Assembly: GCA_944320295.1 (NCBI GenBank)
Contig: CALUGY010000052.1
Coordinates: 17,372-81,371 of the forward strand
Direction: 5' to 3'
DNA length: 64,000 nt
DNA from: an uncultured Bacteroides sp.
Lineage (GTDB): Bacteria; Bacteroidota; Bacteroidia; Bacteroidales; Bacteroidaceae
Below, in pieces: positions 35,873 through 45,516 of this stretch (positions are counted from its first letter, which is position 1; every line of letters begins with the position of its first letter). The position numbers and the translations under genes are program-made. The notes beneath the pieces are model-generated. The model was not told the DNA's origin. It saw nothing but the letters and a program-made list of their open reading frames with translations, and did not search any database.

Positions 35873-37414
35873 TCACAACGTCTTCAACAACGACGTGATG
35901 CTCACGCGGTCGGCAATGATGTGATCCAGTTCGCTGATGGGCACACGCTCCTGCAACATGGTATCGCGGTTGCGCAGCGTCACGCAGTTGTCTTGCAGCG
36001 TGTCGTGGTCCACGGTCACACAGTAAGGCGTACCGATGGCATCCTGGCGGCGGTAGCGCTTGCCTATGCTGTCCTTCTCGTCGTACTGGCAGTTGAAGTG
36101 GAACTTCAGGTTGTCTATGATTTCGCGTGCCTTTTCGGGCAGTCCGTCTTTCTTCACGAGCGGCATCACGGCCAGTTTCACGGGTGCCAAGGCGGCTGGC
36201 AGTTTCAATACCACGCGCGTCTCACCGTTCTCCAGCTTTTCTTCGCAGAAGGAGCCGGACATGATGCTGAGGAACATGCGGTCCACGCCGATACTCGTCT
36301 CGATGACATACGGCGTGTAGCTCTCGTTCGTCTCAGGGTCAAAGTACTTGATGTTCTTGCCTGAGAATTTCTCGTGCTGGCTCAAGTCGAAGTTGGTGCG
36401 GCTATGTATGCCTTCCACTTCCTTGAAGCCGAAAGGCATCAGGAACTCTATGTCGGTAGCGGCGTTGGCATAGTGGGCCAGCTTCTCGTGGTCGTGGAAG
36501 CGGTAGTGGTCGTCGCCGAAGCCCAAGGCCTTGTGCCACTTCAGGCGCGTCTCCTTCCACTTCTTGAACCACTCCAACTCGGTGCCGGGCTTCACGAAGA
36601 ACTGCATCTCCATCTGCTCGAACTCACGCATGCGGAAGATGAACTGGCGTGCGACAATCTCGTTGCGGAACGCCTTGCCTATTTGCGCAATGCCGAAAGG
36701 AATCTTCATACGACCTGTCTTCTGCACGTTGAGGTAGTTCACAAAAATACCCTGTGCAGTCTCCGGACGGAGGTAAACCTTCATGGCCCCGTCGGCAGTA
36801 CTTCCCATCTCGGTACTGAACATAAGGTTGAACTGGCGCACTTCTGTCCAGTTCTTCGTTCCGCTTATGGGGCAAACGATCTCCTCGTCTATGATGATTT
36901 GACGCAGCTCATTCAGGTCAGGACCGGCGTTCATGGCACGGGTGTAACGCTCATGCAAGGCGTCGCGCTTCTGCTGGTGCTCCAGGACACGGGCGTTGGT
37001 GCTGCGGAACTGGGCCTCATCGAAGGCGTCGCCGAACTTCTTGGCCGCCTTGGCCACTTCCTTTGCAATCTTATCGTCGTATTTGGCTATTTGGTCTTCA
37101 ATCAACACATCGGCACGGTAACGCTTCTTCGAGTCGCGGTTGTCTATCAAGGGGTCGTTGAACGCATCCACATGCCCGCTGGCCTTCCATATCGTGGGGT
37201 GCATGAAGATGGCGGAGTCTATGCCCACGATGTTCTCGTGCAGCAGCACCATGCTCTGCCACCAATATTGCTTGATGTTGTTCTTCAGATCCACACCGTT
37301 CTGACCGTAGTCGTACACGGCTCCCAGCCCGTCGTAAATTTCGCTGCTGGGGAATACAAACCCATATTCCTTGCAATGCGAAACGAGCTTCTTGAATACG
37401 TCTTCTTGTGCCAT
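35873..37414 (-). CDS. glyS: Glycyl-tRNA synthetase (single-chain class II)
   Basis: 513 residues, typical for the alpha2 eukaryote-like enzyme. Motifs: CKEYGFVFPSSEIYDGLGAVYDYG, the class II motif 2 region FRNEIVARQFIFRMREFEQMEMQFF and C-terminal GVDRMFLSIMSGSF. The anticodon-binding domain follows (LPAALAPVKLAVMPLVKKDGL). Charges tRNA-Gly in the cytoplasm. A TATCTTTG -7 box lies about 70 bp upstream. Operon with the FKBP lipoprotein. Confidence 0.97.
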   Translation of the reverse strand: MAQEDVFKKLVSHCKEYGFVFPSSEIYDGLGAVYDYGQNGVDLKNNIKQYWWQSMVLLHENIVGIDSAIFMHPTIWKASGHVDAFNDPLIDNRDSKKRYRADVLIEDQIAKYDDKIAKEVAKAAKKFGDAFDEAQFRSTNARVLEHQQKRDALHERYTRAMNAGPDLNELRQIIIDEEIVCPISGTKNWTEVRQFNLMFSTEMGSTADGAMKVYLRPETAQGIFVNYLNVQKTGRMKIPFGIAQIGKAFRNEIVARQFIFRMREFEQMEMQFFVKPGTELEWFKKWKETRLKWHKALGFGDDHYRFHDHEKLAHYANAATDIEFLMPFGFKEVEGIHSRTNFDLSQHEKFSGKNIKYFDPETNESYTPYVIETSIGVDRMFLSIMSGSFCEEKLENGETRVVLKLPAALAPVKLAVMPLVKKDGLPEKAREIIDNLKFHFNCQYDEKDSIGKRYRRQDAIGTPYCVTVDHDTLQDNCVTLRNRDTMLQERVPISELDHIIADRVSITSLLKTL

Positions 37415-37481
37415 TGCTTTATGTGTCTTTAATTAATCTATACTCTAAACTTATGTTTTATAGCAAGCTAAAAAAACGCCA

Positions 37482-37489
37482 CAAAGATA
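37482..37489 (-). promoter_or_regulatory. -7 promoter box TATCTTTG of glyS
   Basis: TAnnTTTG on the minus strand, 67 bp before the glyS ATG. No -33 TTTG at standard spacing. Confidence 0.55.
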
Positions 37490-37559
37490 GGGATTTATCT
37501 CATAAGGCTTACACGCAAGTCTATTAATTTAATTAAATGGAGGGGGACAAGCCCGGCAG

Positions 37560-39710
37560 TCACTCCAAATCGGCCGCACAGCGGAAGCCCACCGTGGCGC
37601 AACGGTCCAGTCCGGGGTACAGCAGGAGTTGTTTGGCAGCGAAGTCGGTAGTGCGGGGGCCTCCGTCGAAATACCAGGCAGAGCCTTCGGCCCGGTAGCA
37701 ACTGCCTCCCTTGAGGATACAGAAGCGGTTGCGTCCGTCGCTATATTCGCTCTCTGTCAACTCCCAGACATTGGAGCACATGTCCCACGCGCCGCAAGGA
37801 GATTTGCCTTGCGGGTATGCCCGCACATCGGTCGTGGTGCCGTCGGTGTGCCCGTTACAGCGTCCGGGCTGCATTTCATTACCCCAAGGGTAACGGAACA
37901 TTGCGGGGCCGCCCGCAGCCAGTTGCCATTCCTCCTCGCGCGGAAGGCGCTTGCCGGCCCATGCGGCATAAGCACGGGCATCTTCCAGACATACATACAC
38001 CACGGGGTGATTCTCCTGTCCGGCGGGAATCTGCCCGTCACGCCAATGTTTCAGGAAGTTTTCAGGATGGCGGGGAACATATCCCGTCTCATCGAGGAAC
38101 CGCTTGAATTGCAGGTTTGTCACAGGTGTCTCGTCTATGGCGAAACGCTTCACACGGACTTGCCGGGAGAAGGTGACCGGCACGTGCAGCGGGTCGGCTC
38201 CACGGTTGATGAAGTCGTGCTCCAGCGAGCTGTAGTAACCAATCTCCCTCCGGGTGAACGTCACCGGCATCTCGCCCGCATAGGCATCCACCTTCACCAT
38301 GCCCGCAGGCACGTCTTCATACAATGCGGTAGGCTCCACGGGCCTCAACGAAGCGTGCAGCGCAAGGGCACGGGTGTCGTACGTAGCCTCGCGGGCCACC
38401 TGCGCCTGCCTTTGCAACAGTTGGGGGAAGTCTTTCGGAACGCGCCCTGCGGGATATTCCACAATGCAGCCTATGCCGCGCGGCAACAGGCGGCCACGTA
38501 TCACGCCCCGGTCGTCGGGCTTCACCTCGCACCCGCGCACCAAGTCGAAATAAACGCTGCCACCTGCCGGAAGCACCTGCAACAACGGCCCGTCTTTCTG
38601 CACCGAAGCCCTGTTGACCAACGTCCAAAGGCGGCAAGTGTCATCATGCCACAGGCTGGCAAACACCTCCCCGTCCATGGCACCGCGTACCAGAGGCTGC
38701 CAGCCGTCCGAGGCGAACAGGTCGGAATAGTAGCGTTGTATGCCCGACATGGTTTTCAGGATATGGCTGTCACGAGGCGACCAGCCCACCCATTGCCCGA
38801 ACACGTTCTCCCACACCATCATGCCGCTGCCGTTCATCCAGGCCGTCTGGAGTTCCTTGGAGCGGTCTTCCGTCCAACGGCTGATGCCATGCTGCATGTG
38901 GCGGGGTTCCAACCACTTGTTGCGCAACACGCCGGGCACGGGCGAGTCGTAGAACCATTGCGCCCACGACATGTGGTGCGTGGCGATGTCTTCCACCGGC
39001 AGGGCCAGTTCGCTCTCGAGCACCACGCCCGGACGGGCGGCATCGAGTGCGGCACGGAAGCTGTCCATGCCGTGCTCCATGGTGTCGAGGAATATGCCGT
39101 CGGCCCCTATGGCACGTACCATGTCAGCCAGCGCGGCCACGTCGTCGCGGCCTTCGCGCCTTGTGCCCGTGTCCCAGGGATTGTAGTTGATGTAGACCTT
39201 CACGCCCCGCGCGTGCAGCTGGTCGGCCACGCGGCGCAGACCGTCCAGTCCTCCGGGCATGTCGCGGTAGAAGTCGAACTGGTTGCGCTGGTCGAGCCCG
39301 ATGCGCGGGTAGGCGTGCCACAGCACCACGATGTCATACCCGCCGAAGCGTTCCTCGCCCTCGGCCAGGATGCGGTCTACCGTGTAGCAGCCGCGTTCAC
39401 GGTCGTAGAAATGCTGGTCGTACATCATCAGAAAGCAGCAGTTGAAGGCGCGCTTCACCCATTGGAAGTCCGCGCGGTCGTACAGGGACGCATCGTAAGA
39501 TATCTCGTCACGAACCCGGCTTTTCCATTCAGCGAGCACCGCGCGGAAGTCGTCCCATTGGGCGGTGTCCGCCGGGGCTTGTATGATGGGCGGCTGGGCC
39601 AGTTCCAGCCTCATGGCGGAGGGCGTTTCCACGGATTGCGCCGATGCGGCGGAGTTCAGCAAAAAGCCCGCGCACAACGCGCCGAGCAGGGAAAGAGTTT
39701 TTCGTTTCAT
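37560..39710 (-). CDS. Exported TIM-barrel glycoside-hydrolase-like protein with SUMF1/FGE-type C-domain
   Basis: 716 residues, signal peptide (LSLLGALCAGFLLNSAASAQS). The first 400 residues read as a TIM barrel of a retaining glycoside hydrolase: LDQRNQFDFYRDMPGGLDGLRRVADQLHARGVKVYINYNPWD, ADGIFLDTMEHG, VVLESELALPVED. A beta-sandwich-like part follows. Residues 540-716 are a formylglycine-generating-enzyme/SUMF1 domain: FAIDETPVTNLQFKRFLDETGY, NHPVVYVCLEDARAYAAWAGKRLPREEEW, GNVWEL-like SNVWELTESEYSDG, GGSCYRAEG, VGFRC. The paired catalytic Cys of true FGE after GGSW are not in place, so sulfatase maturation is unlikely. Probably a surface or periplasmic carbohydrate enzyme; substrate unknown. 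Confidence 0.75.
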   Translation of the reverse strand: MKRKTLSLLGALCAGFLLNSAASAQSVETPSAMRLELAQPPIIQAPADTAQWDDFRAVLAEWKSRVRDEISYDASLYDRADFQWVKRAFNCCFLMMYDQHFYDRERGCYTVDRILAEGEERFGGYDIVVLWHAYPRIGLDQRNQFDFYRDMPGGLDGLRRVADQLHARGVKVYINYNPWDTGTRREGRDDVAALADMVRAIGADGIFLDTMEHGMDSFRAALDAARPGVVLESELALPVEDIATHHMSWAQWFYDSPVPGVLRNKWLEPRHMQHGISRWTEDRSKELQTAWMNGSGMMVWENVFGQWVGWSPRDSHILKTMSGIQRYYSDLFASDGWQPLVRGAMDGEVFASLWHDDTCRLWTLVNRASVQKDGPLLQVLPAGGSVYFDLVRGCEVKPDDRGVIRGRLLPRGIGCIVEYPAGRVPKDFPQLLQRQAQVAREATYDTRALALHASLRPVEPTALYEDVPAGMVKVDAYAGEMPVTFTRREIGYYSSLEHDFINRGADPLHVPVTFSRQVRVKRFAIDETPVTNLQFKRFLDETGYVPRHPENFLKHWRDGQIPAGQENHPVVYVCLEDARAYAAWAGKRLPREEEWQLAAGGPAMFRYPWGNEMQPGRCNGHTDGTTTDVRAYPQGKSPCGAWDMCSNVWELTESEYSDGRNRFCILKGGSCYRAEGSAWYFDGGPRTTDFAAKQLLLYPGLDRCATVGFRCAADLE

Positions 39711-39836
39711 CGTTCTATGTTTTTGTTTGTATCATACCATATACTGTTTCATTGCATCGGGCAGGAAGGCGTTTTCCCGTTGCCGCCCCGCCCTCATGCT
39801 TCATCCCTCCCGCCGCCACTATGTCCCGCCCCGCTT

Positions 39837-39916
39837 GTCATTCTGAGCGGAGCGCAGCGCAGTCGAAGAATCTCCCGATGGCGTGTAGGAGATCCTTCGC
39901 TTCCGCTCAGGATGAC
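39837..39916 (+). repeat. 80-bp hairpin repeat, copy 1 (composite with array 7)
   Basis: GTCATTCTGAGCGG at the left pairs with CCGCTCAGGATGAC at the right; the interior (GAAGAATCTCC / GGAGATCCTTC) also pairs. This hairpin type is a dispersed intergenic repeat in many bacterial genomes. A conserved 52-bp joint (GGGAAACGGCATGTCTGCTG...) connects it to array copy 7. Confidence 0.88.
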
Positions 39917-39968
39917 GGGAAACGGCATGTCTGCTGGAATGGGACACGTTATATATTGCCCGTTTGTT

Positions 39969-40056
39969 CCGTACACGTTCGGAGCGTGCTCGCAACACGT
40001 TCGGATCGCACTCGCAACACGTTGGAAGCACGGCCGCAACGCGTTGCGAATAAACG
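39969..40056 (+). repeat. 4 x 22-bp palindromic array, copy 7
   Basis: Cores CCGTACACGTTCGG, CGCAACACGTTCGG, CGCAACACGTTGGA and CGCAACGCGTTGCG. Leader TATATATTGCCCGTTTGTT. Confidence 0.88.
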
Positions 40057-40098
40057 CTTGGCATTCAGCAGGTATCCGGCCCACACGACACACCATCC

Positions 40099-41505
40099 CT
40101 ACCTCAGCATGAAGAACATCCGCTTGCCGCCTTTCCCCCGGATGGCAAAGAGGGGCAGAAGGACTATCGGGCCGAATGAATACATAATCGGCACGAACCA
40201 CTCCGCCCCGTCATACACCAAGGCGAGGAGAAGATATACGGCCAGCACAGAGGCCATAAGAAGCCAAAAACCAGACTTTTGCCCCCTAAACAACTGGATG
40301 CAGCTCGCCAAGCCAAGGCAGGAAGCTACCAACAAGTAAACTGGCCAACGCGAATCATAGTGTTCCAGGAAGATATTGCCCACACCGAGGACAACAAACC
40401 ACCCGCTCCACAGCAAGCCGAGCACCAGCATCGCCTTCATCCACCACGGATAGCGGCTCCACACCGACCCGCTTGCCGCAGGCTTGGGCTTTGGTGACGG
40501 AGGGGTCTTCCGTACGTGGGGGACAGGCGGCACGGGCGGTGGCACGGGCATTGGCCGGGTTTCTTCGTCCGTCGCGTCTTTCTGCAAAAGAGGTTCCGCC
40601 TGCGTTTCCACGCCCAACGCCTCCAGGAAGGCATCTACCGACTGGTAACGCGCCTTGCGCACGGGCGACATGGCCCGCGTGATGCAGGCAACGATCTTTG
40701 CATTCACGCCCCGCACGGACAACGCGTCTGCCGGGAAGCCGTTGTTCAATATGTCCGCTGCCGGGGGAGGCGTGCTGCCTGTCAGCATCTTGTAGAGTGT
40801 GGCACCGAGGGCGTACACGTCAATGGTGGCGGGGAAGTCCTTGGCATCGTCGTACTGCGCCTGCTCCAGCGGCGCGTAGCCGGGCGTGCCACCGCCTATG
40901 GTGGTGCTGGACTCCGGGTTGCCGTCGGCGGCGTATTGTTTGGAGAGGCCGAAGTCTATCAAGACCAGTCGCCCGTCGGCACGGCGCATCAGGTTGAGGG
41001 GCTTCACGTCCAAATGGAGCATACGGTTCTGGTGCATGAAAGACAGGGCGCGACCCGCCTGGCCGATGAGGGAAAGGGCTTCGCGGTCGGACAAGGCACC
41101 CCGGAGGCGGATGTAGCTATCGAGGCTCCCGCCCTCGATGTACTCCATGGCGTAGTAAGACGTATTGTTAGCCTCGAACGCCTCCAGTACGCGCACGATG
41201 CCGGGATGCCTCAGCTTGGAGAGGTTGCGGGCTTCGCGCATGAACTTGGCCTTGTAGTCGGCATACAGCCCGCCGCCCGCGCTGGCGGTGACGGCGGTTC
41301 CCTGGCGACCGTTGAAGTCGCGCATGAAAAACTCCTTGACGGCCACCGTCACGCGGCTTTGCAATTCGCCCAACTCGCCGCTCAGCACCACGCTGGCCTT
41401 GTAGGTGATGCCGAAGCTGCCCTGACCCAGCACTGCCTCGATGCGGTAGGCGTAGGAACGGCCTTGCAGGAGGGTGCCCACGGGAAGTGAATGGTCTTGT
41501 TCCAT
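40099..41505 (-). CDS. Membrane-anchored serine/threonine protein kinase
   Basis: 468 residues. Kinase domain about 1-290 with intact motifs: VLGQGSFGITY (Gly loop), VAVKEFF (Lys), HLDVKPLNL (catalytic Asp, Lys, Asn), LIDFGLSKQY (DFG) and GTPGYAPLEQ. A Pro-rich linker (about 310-350; PMPVPPPVPPVP) leads to four predicted membrane segments in the last 113 residues (KAMLVLGLLWSGWFVVLGVGNIFL and following). The kinase would face the cytoplasm. Close paralogue of the pseudokinase at 51192-52205; both share upstream sequence and are bracketed by the same composite repeats. Two candidate -7 boxes precede it, separated by a hairpin. Substrates unknown; eukaryote-like kinases are uncommon in Bacteroidales. 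Confidence 0.9.
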   Translation of the reverse strand: MEQDHSLPVGTLLQGRSYAYRIEAVLGQGSFGITYKASVVLSGELGELQSRVTVAVKEFFMRDFNGRQGTAVTASAGGGLYADYKAKFMREARNLSKLRHPGIVRVLEAFEANNTSYYAMEYIEGGSLDSYIRLRGALSDREALSLIGQAGRALSFMHQNRMLHLDVKPLNLMRRADGRLVLIDFGLSKQYAADGNPESSTTIGGGTPGYAPLEQAQYDDAKDFPATIDVYALGATLYKMLTGSTPPPAADILNNGFPADALSVRGVNAKIVACITRAMSPVRKARYQSVDAFLEALGVETQAEPLLQKDATDEETRPMPVPPPVPPVPHVRKTPPSPKPKPAASGSVWSRYPWWMKAMLVLGLLWSGWFVVLGVGNIFLEHYDSRWPVYLLVASCLGLASCIQLFRGQKSGFWLLMASVLAVYLLLALVYDGAEWFVPIMYSFGPIVLLPLFAIRGKGGKRMFFMLR

Positions 41506-41527
41506 GATGCAGAAAGTTTTTGATACG

Positions 41528-41535
41528 CAAAGATA
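41528..41535 (-). promoter_or_regulatory. -7 box TATCTTTG of kinase (proximal)
   Basis: TAnnTTTG on the minus strand 23 bp before the start. It lies in sequence absent from the pseudokinase leader, next to the hairpin insert. Confidence 0.5.
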
Positions 41536-41548
41536 GTGAAAGGTGAAC

Positions 41549-41590
41549 GCAGAGGCAAGATGGAAACGCAGTTTTCCATGTTGCCTCTGC
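41549..41590 (-). repeat. Hairpin insert in the kinase leader
   Basis: GCAGAGGCAA-C-ATGGAAA pairs with TTTCCAT-C-TTGCCTCTGC (17 of 18) around a 6-nt loop. It is part of a stretch of about 80 bp missing from the otherwise matching leader of the pseudokinase gene. Confidence 0.75.
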
Positions 41591-41615
41591 CGAACCGCAT
41601 CCTATCTTCGTGAAA

Positions 41616-41623
41616 CAAATGTA
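41616..41623 (-). promoter_or_regulatory. -7 box TACATTTG of kinase (distal, shared with paralogue)
   Basis: TACATTTG within CATTCCTTACATTTG, identical to the box at 51162-51169 before the pseudokinase. Confidence 0.55.
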
Positions 41624-41751
41624 AGGAATGACGGGGAAAGGTGAAATCCCCAGACGGATTTTATGACGAACACCCGGAGTTTATGTATCTCCTGCAAAAA
41701 ACGAGGTAGGCATGAGACACAGCGGACGCCATTCACCGCTTCAGCCCCGCT

Positions 41752-41831
41752 GTCATTCTGAGCGGAGCGCAGCGCAGTCGAAGAATCTCCCGATGGCCGG
41801 TGGGAGATCCTTCGCTTTCGCTCAGGATGAC
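41752..41831 (+). repeat. 80-bp hairpin repeat, copy 2 (composite with array 8)
   Basis: Same arms as copy 1 (GTCATTCTGAGCGG ... CTCAGGATGAC) and the same joint to array 8. Same orientation as copy 1, on the other side of the kinase gene. Confidence 0.88.
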
Positions 41832-41883
41832 GGGAAACGGCATGTCTGCTGGAATGGGACACGTTATATATTGCCCGTTTATT

Positions 41884-41971
41884 CCGTACATGTACGGAGC
41901 GCGCTCGCAACGCGTTCGGAGTACGCTCGCAACACGTTGCGAGCACGGCCGCAACGCGTTGGAAACAACCG
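41884..41971 (+). repeat. 4 x 22-bp palindromic array, copy 8
   Basis: Cores CCGTACATGTACGG (perfect palindrome), CGCAACGCGTTCGG, CGCAACACGTTGCG and CGCAACGCGTTGGA. Leader TATATATTGCCCGTTTATT. Confidence 0.88.
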
Positions 41972-42017
41972 TCTGATATTCAACAATATATTACACATCA
42001 TACAACCCCTTATCCGC

Positions 42018-42920
42018 CTACCTGCCACGGAGTTTCGCGACATAGGCGGAAGGGGACATTCCCGTCTGTTTCTTGAACATGCGGCTGAGATGCTGCGGGT
42101 AGTCGAAGCCCAAGTCGTATGCCGCCTGCGCCACGCTCGCGCCCGTGGAGAGCGCGTTCTCCGCACGCCCCACGAGGAAGCGGCGGATGTATCCGCCAGC
42201 CGTGTCGCCCGTCGTCTTCTTGATGACGTCGCCGAAGTAGTTTGCCGACATGCAGAGCCGGTCGGCACAATACTGCACCGTGGGCAGGCCGAGTTGCTGT
42301 TGCAGATTGGCTTCGTAGTAATCCTCCAGCAAGCTGCCGAACTTCATGAGTATGTCCGAATTTTCCAGCTTTCGGGTGACGAACTGGCGGTTGTAGAACC
42401 GCTGGCAATAGTTCAGTACCAGCCCGATGTATCCCACGATGATGGCGTCTTGCAGCCCGTCGCGCCGGCCTTGTGTTTCGTCGCGTATCTGGCGCATCAG
42501 CGAGGCCAGTATGTCGTGCTCCTCATCGGTCATGTGCAAAGCCTCGTTCACACGGTAATCAAAGAAGCGATAGTTACGGATGTCCTTCTCCAGGGGCGTG
42601 CCGCGTAGCAAGTCGGGGTGAAAAAGCAAGGCCCAGCCCGTGAGCATCACCGTCTCGCCGTTGTCTTCCTTTCCTCCCACTTGGCCGGGAGCCACGCAGA
42701 TGACGGTACCCTTCTTGTAATCGTACTTGCCGCAACCGTAAGCCAGTTCTATATCCGCCTCGTCGTGGAAGAATATGCCATACACGCCGTAATTATTCAG
42801 GCTGTGCCTCACGGGCGACACCTCCGCGTAGTCAATGACGCTGACCAGCGGATGCCGGTCGGTGTGGCCCACGTAGCGACTGTAGTCGCTCACGTTCCTT
42901 ATCTGTCTAATCTTGTCCAT
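42018..42920 (-). CDS. AraC-family transcription regulator
   Basis: 300 residues. The C-terminal 100 hold two helix-turn-helix motifs of AraC type: LGLPTVQYCADRLCMSANYFGDVIKKTTGD and ASVAQAAYDLGFDYPQHLSRMFKKQTGMSPSAYV. The N-terminal part resembles a cupin-like sensor (GVYGIFFHDEADIELAYG, GTVICVAPGQVGG). It is transcribed away from the small-ORF/aldo-keto-reductase operon, 170 bp apart, and probably controls it. A TATTTTTG -7 box (42953-42960) precedes it. Confidence 0.92.
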   Translation of the reverse strand: MDKIRQIRNVSDYSRYVGHTDRHPLVSVIDYAEVSPVRHSLNNYGVYGIFFHDEADIELAYGCGKYDYKKGTVICVAPGQVGGKEDNGETVMLTGWALLFHPDLLRGTPLEKDIRNYRFFDYRVNEALHMTDEEHDILASLMRQIRDETQGRRDGLQDAIIVGYIGLVLNYCQRFYNRQFVTRKLENSDILMKFGSLLEDYYEANLQQQLGLPTVQYCADRLCMSANYFGDVIKKTTGDTAGGYIRRFLVGRAENALSTGASVAQAAYDLGFDYPQHLSRMFKKQTGMSPSAYVAKLRGR

Positions 42921-42952
42921 AAGCCTATATAGGAAAAAACGGGGGTCTGTCG

Positions 42953-42960
42953 CAAAAATA
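42953..42960 (-). promoter_or_regulatory. -7 box TATTTTTG of araC-type regulator
   Basis: TAnnTTTG on the minus strand 33 bp before the regulator start. Confidence 0.5.
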
Positions 42961-43060
42961 CGCCGTTACGGCCAAACATCCGAACATCAGGGCTTTAAAA
43001 TTCAGTAAAATTGGTACGAACGCCCCGTTTATAGGTACGGCGGACATCTATGGGACACAC

Positions 43061-43068
43061 TAACTTTG
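43061..43068 (+). promoter_or_regulatory. -7 box TAACTTTG of redox operon
   Basis: TAnnTTTG 23 bp before the small ORF at 43091. No -33 TTTG at normal distance, as expected for an activator-dependent promoter next to a divergent AraC gene. Confidence 0.6.
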
Positions 43069-43090
43069 CATTGTCCGAACAACAAGAACA

Positions 43091-44403
<1,313 letters not shown>

Positions 44404-44483
44404 ACACGAGGGAAGGGTACAATATGCCCCGCAAGCCTCTCGGCACGCAACCGATGTTTCACCCCATAAAACCAACAACCGTC

Positions 44484-45302
44484 ATGAACAGATTCCTATT
44501 ATTTTTAGTACTCACTCTATCAACAAGCAGTATTATGTCACAGCAAAAGATTGTACAGACGGCGGGACGCACCCAACTCGGTGAGTTCGCGCCCAAATTT
44601 GCCGAGCTGAACGACGACGTGCTGTTCGGCGAGGTATGGAGCCGCACCGACAAGTTCGGCCTGAGAGACCGCAGCCTGGTGACCATCACGTCGCTCATCA
44701 GCCAGGGCATCACGGACAGCTCGCTCGTGTTCCACTTGCAGTCGGCCAAGAACAACGGCATCACACGCACGGAGATTGCCGAAATCATCACCCACATAGG
44801 CTTCTACGCCGGATGGCCCAAAGCCTGGGCGGCCTTCAACCTGGCCAAAGGCGTGTGGGCGGACGACACGGCGGGCAACGACGACAAAGCGGCCTTCCAG
44901 CGCGAGATGATTTTCCCCATCGGCGAACCGAACACGGCCTACGCCAAGTACTTCACCGGCAACAGCTACCTGGCTCCCGTGTCACGCGAGCAGGTATACA
45001 TCTCCAACGTCACCTTCGAGCCGCGCTGCCGCAACAACTGGCATATACACCGGGCTACGACAGGTGGCGGGCAAATGCTGATTGGCGTGGCCGGACGGGG
45101 CTGGTACCAGGAAGAGGGCAAGCCGGCGGTGGAAATCCTGCCGGGCACCGTCATCCACATCCCGGCCAACGTGAAACATTGGCACGGGGCAGCGGCCGAC
45201 AGCTGGTTTGCGCACCTTGCCTTTGAAATTCCCGGCGAAAACGCCTCGAACGAGTGGCTTGAACCGGTGACGGACGAAGAATACGATAAAATTCAACAAT
45301 AA
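44484..45302 (+). CDS. Exported carboxymuconolactone-decarboxylase/cupin fusion
   Basis: 272 residues from ATG 44484 (signal peptide MNRFLLFLVLTLSTSSIMSQ). An AhpD/CMD-like domain (about 30-130): DRSLVTITSLISQGITDSSLVFHLQSAKNNGITRTEIAEIITHIGFYAGWPKAW; the redox CxxC of AhpD is missing. A cupin follows (about 165-260): NWHIHRATTGGGQMLIGVAGRGWYQEEG, PGTVIHIPANVKHWHGA, with metal-binding His. Often found beside aldo/keto reductases and flavodoxins in Bacteroidales. The gap of 80 bp to the reductase suggests the same operon. Confidence 0.85.
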   Translation: MNRFLLFLVLTLSTSSIMSQQKIVQTAGRTQLGEFAPKFAELNDDVLFGEVWSRTDKFGLRDRSLVTITSLISQGITDSSLVFHLQSAKNNGITRTEIAEIITHIGFYAGWPKAWAAFNLAKGVWADDTAGNDDKAAFQREMIFPIGEPNTAYAKYFTGNSYLAPVSREQVYISNVTFEPRCRNNWHIHRATTGGGQMLIGVAGRGWYQEEGKPAVEILPGTVIHIPANVKHWHGAAADSWFAHLAFEIPGENASNEWLEPVTDEEYDKIQQ

Positions 45303-45362
45303 CCCCTCCCGGAACAGGCCCGGTACCCTGCCCAGAAACAGGCAGTACGTTGGCACCGCAAG

Positions 45363-45450
45363 CGCAACGTGTCGGAAGCGCGCCCGCAACACACTCCGAG
45401 CACGCTCGCAACACGTTGGAAGCACGGACGGAACACGCTGCGGATAACAA
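45363..45450 (-). repeat. 4 x 22-bp palindromic array, copy 9
   Basis: Cores CGCAACGTGTCGGA, CGCAACACACTCCG, CGCAACACGTTGGA and CGGAACACGCTGCG. The most diverged copy; a leader-like ATTATAAGCTTGTTATCCG on the minus strand at the right suggests reversed orientation, less certain than for the others. Confidence 0.78.
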
Positions 45451-45516
45451 GCTTATAATCAATAAGTAACACGGGGTATCGTTGCCAAAACGGGATCATT
45501 GCAAGGAGAACACATC

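Larger units (their letters stand above)
39711..40098. other. Intergenic region with composite repeat 1
   Basis: 388 bp between two minus-strand genes. Contains the hairpin plus array composite at 39837-40056; the remainder shows no gene. The kinase gene starts on the far side, so the composite is downstream of the kinase stop. Confidence 0.6.
41506..42017. other. Kinase leader plus composite repeat 2
   Basis: 512 bp. From the kinase outward: -7 box (41528-41535), hairpin (41549-41590), older -7 box (41616-41623), about 75 bp shared with the pseudokinase leader, then composite repeat 2 (41752-41971). No gene seen. Confidence 0.65.

Noticed and set aside
37560-38090. Formylglycine-generating activity for the SUMF1-type domain
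   Set aside because: The expected Cys pair after the GGSW-like motif is absent.
37629-40112. An 827-codon open frame on the plus strand
   Set aside because: It is fully antisense to the TIM-barrel/SUMF1 gene, has no recognisable domain, is rich in His/Val/Arg as expected of a shadow frame in GC-rich DNA, and runs into repeats.
39837-41971. Kinase block as a classical composite transposon
   Set aside because: The flanking repeats encode no transposase, are only about 220 bp, and no target-site duplication could be recognised by eye. Kept as a bracketed cassette only.
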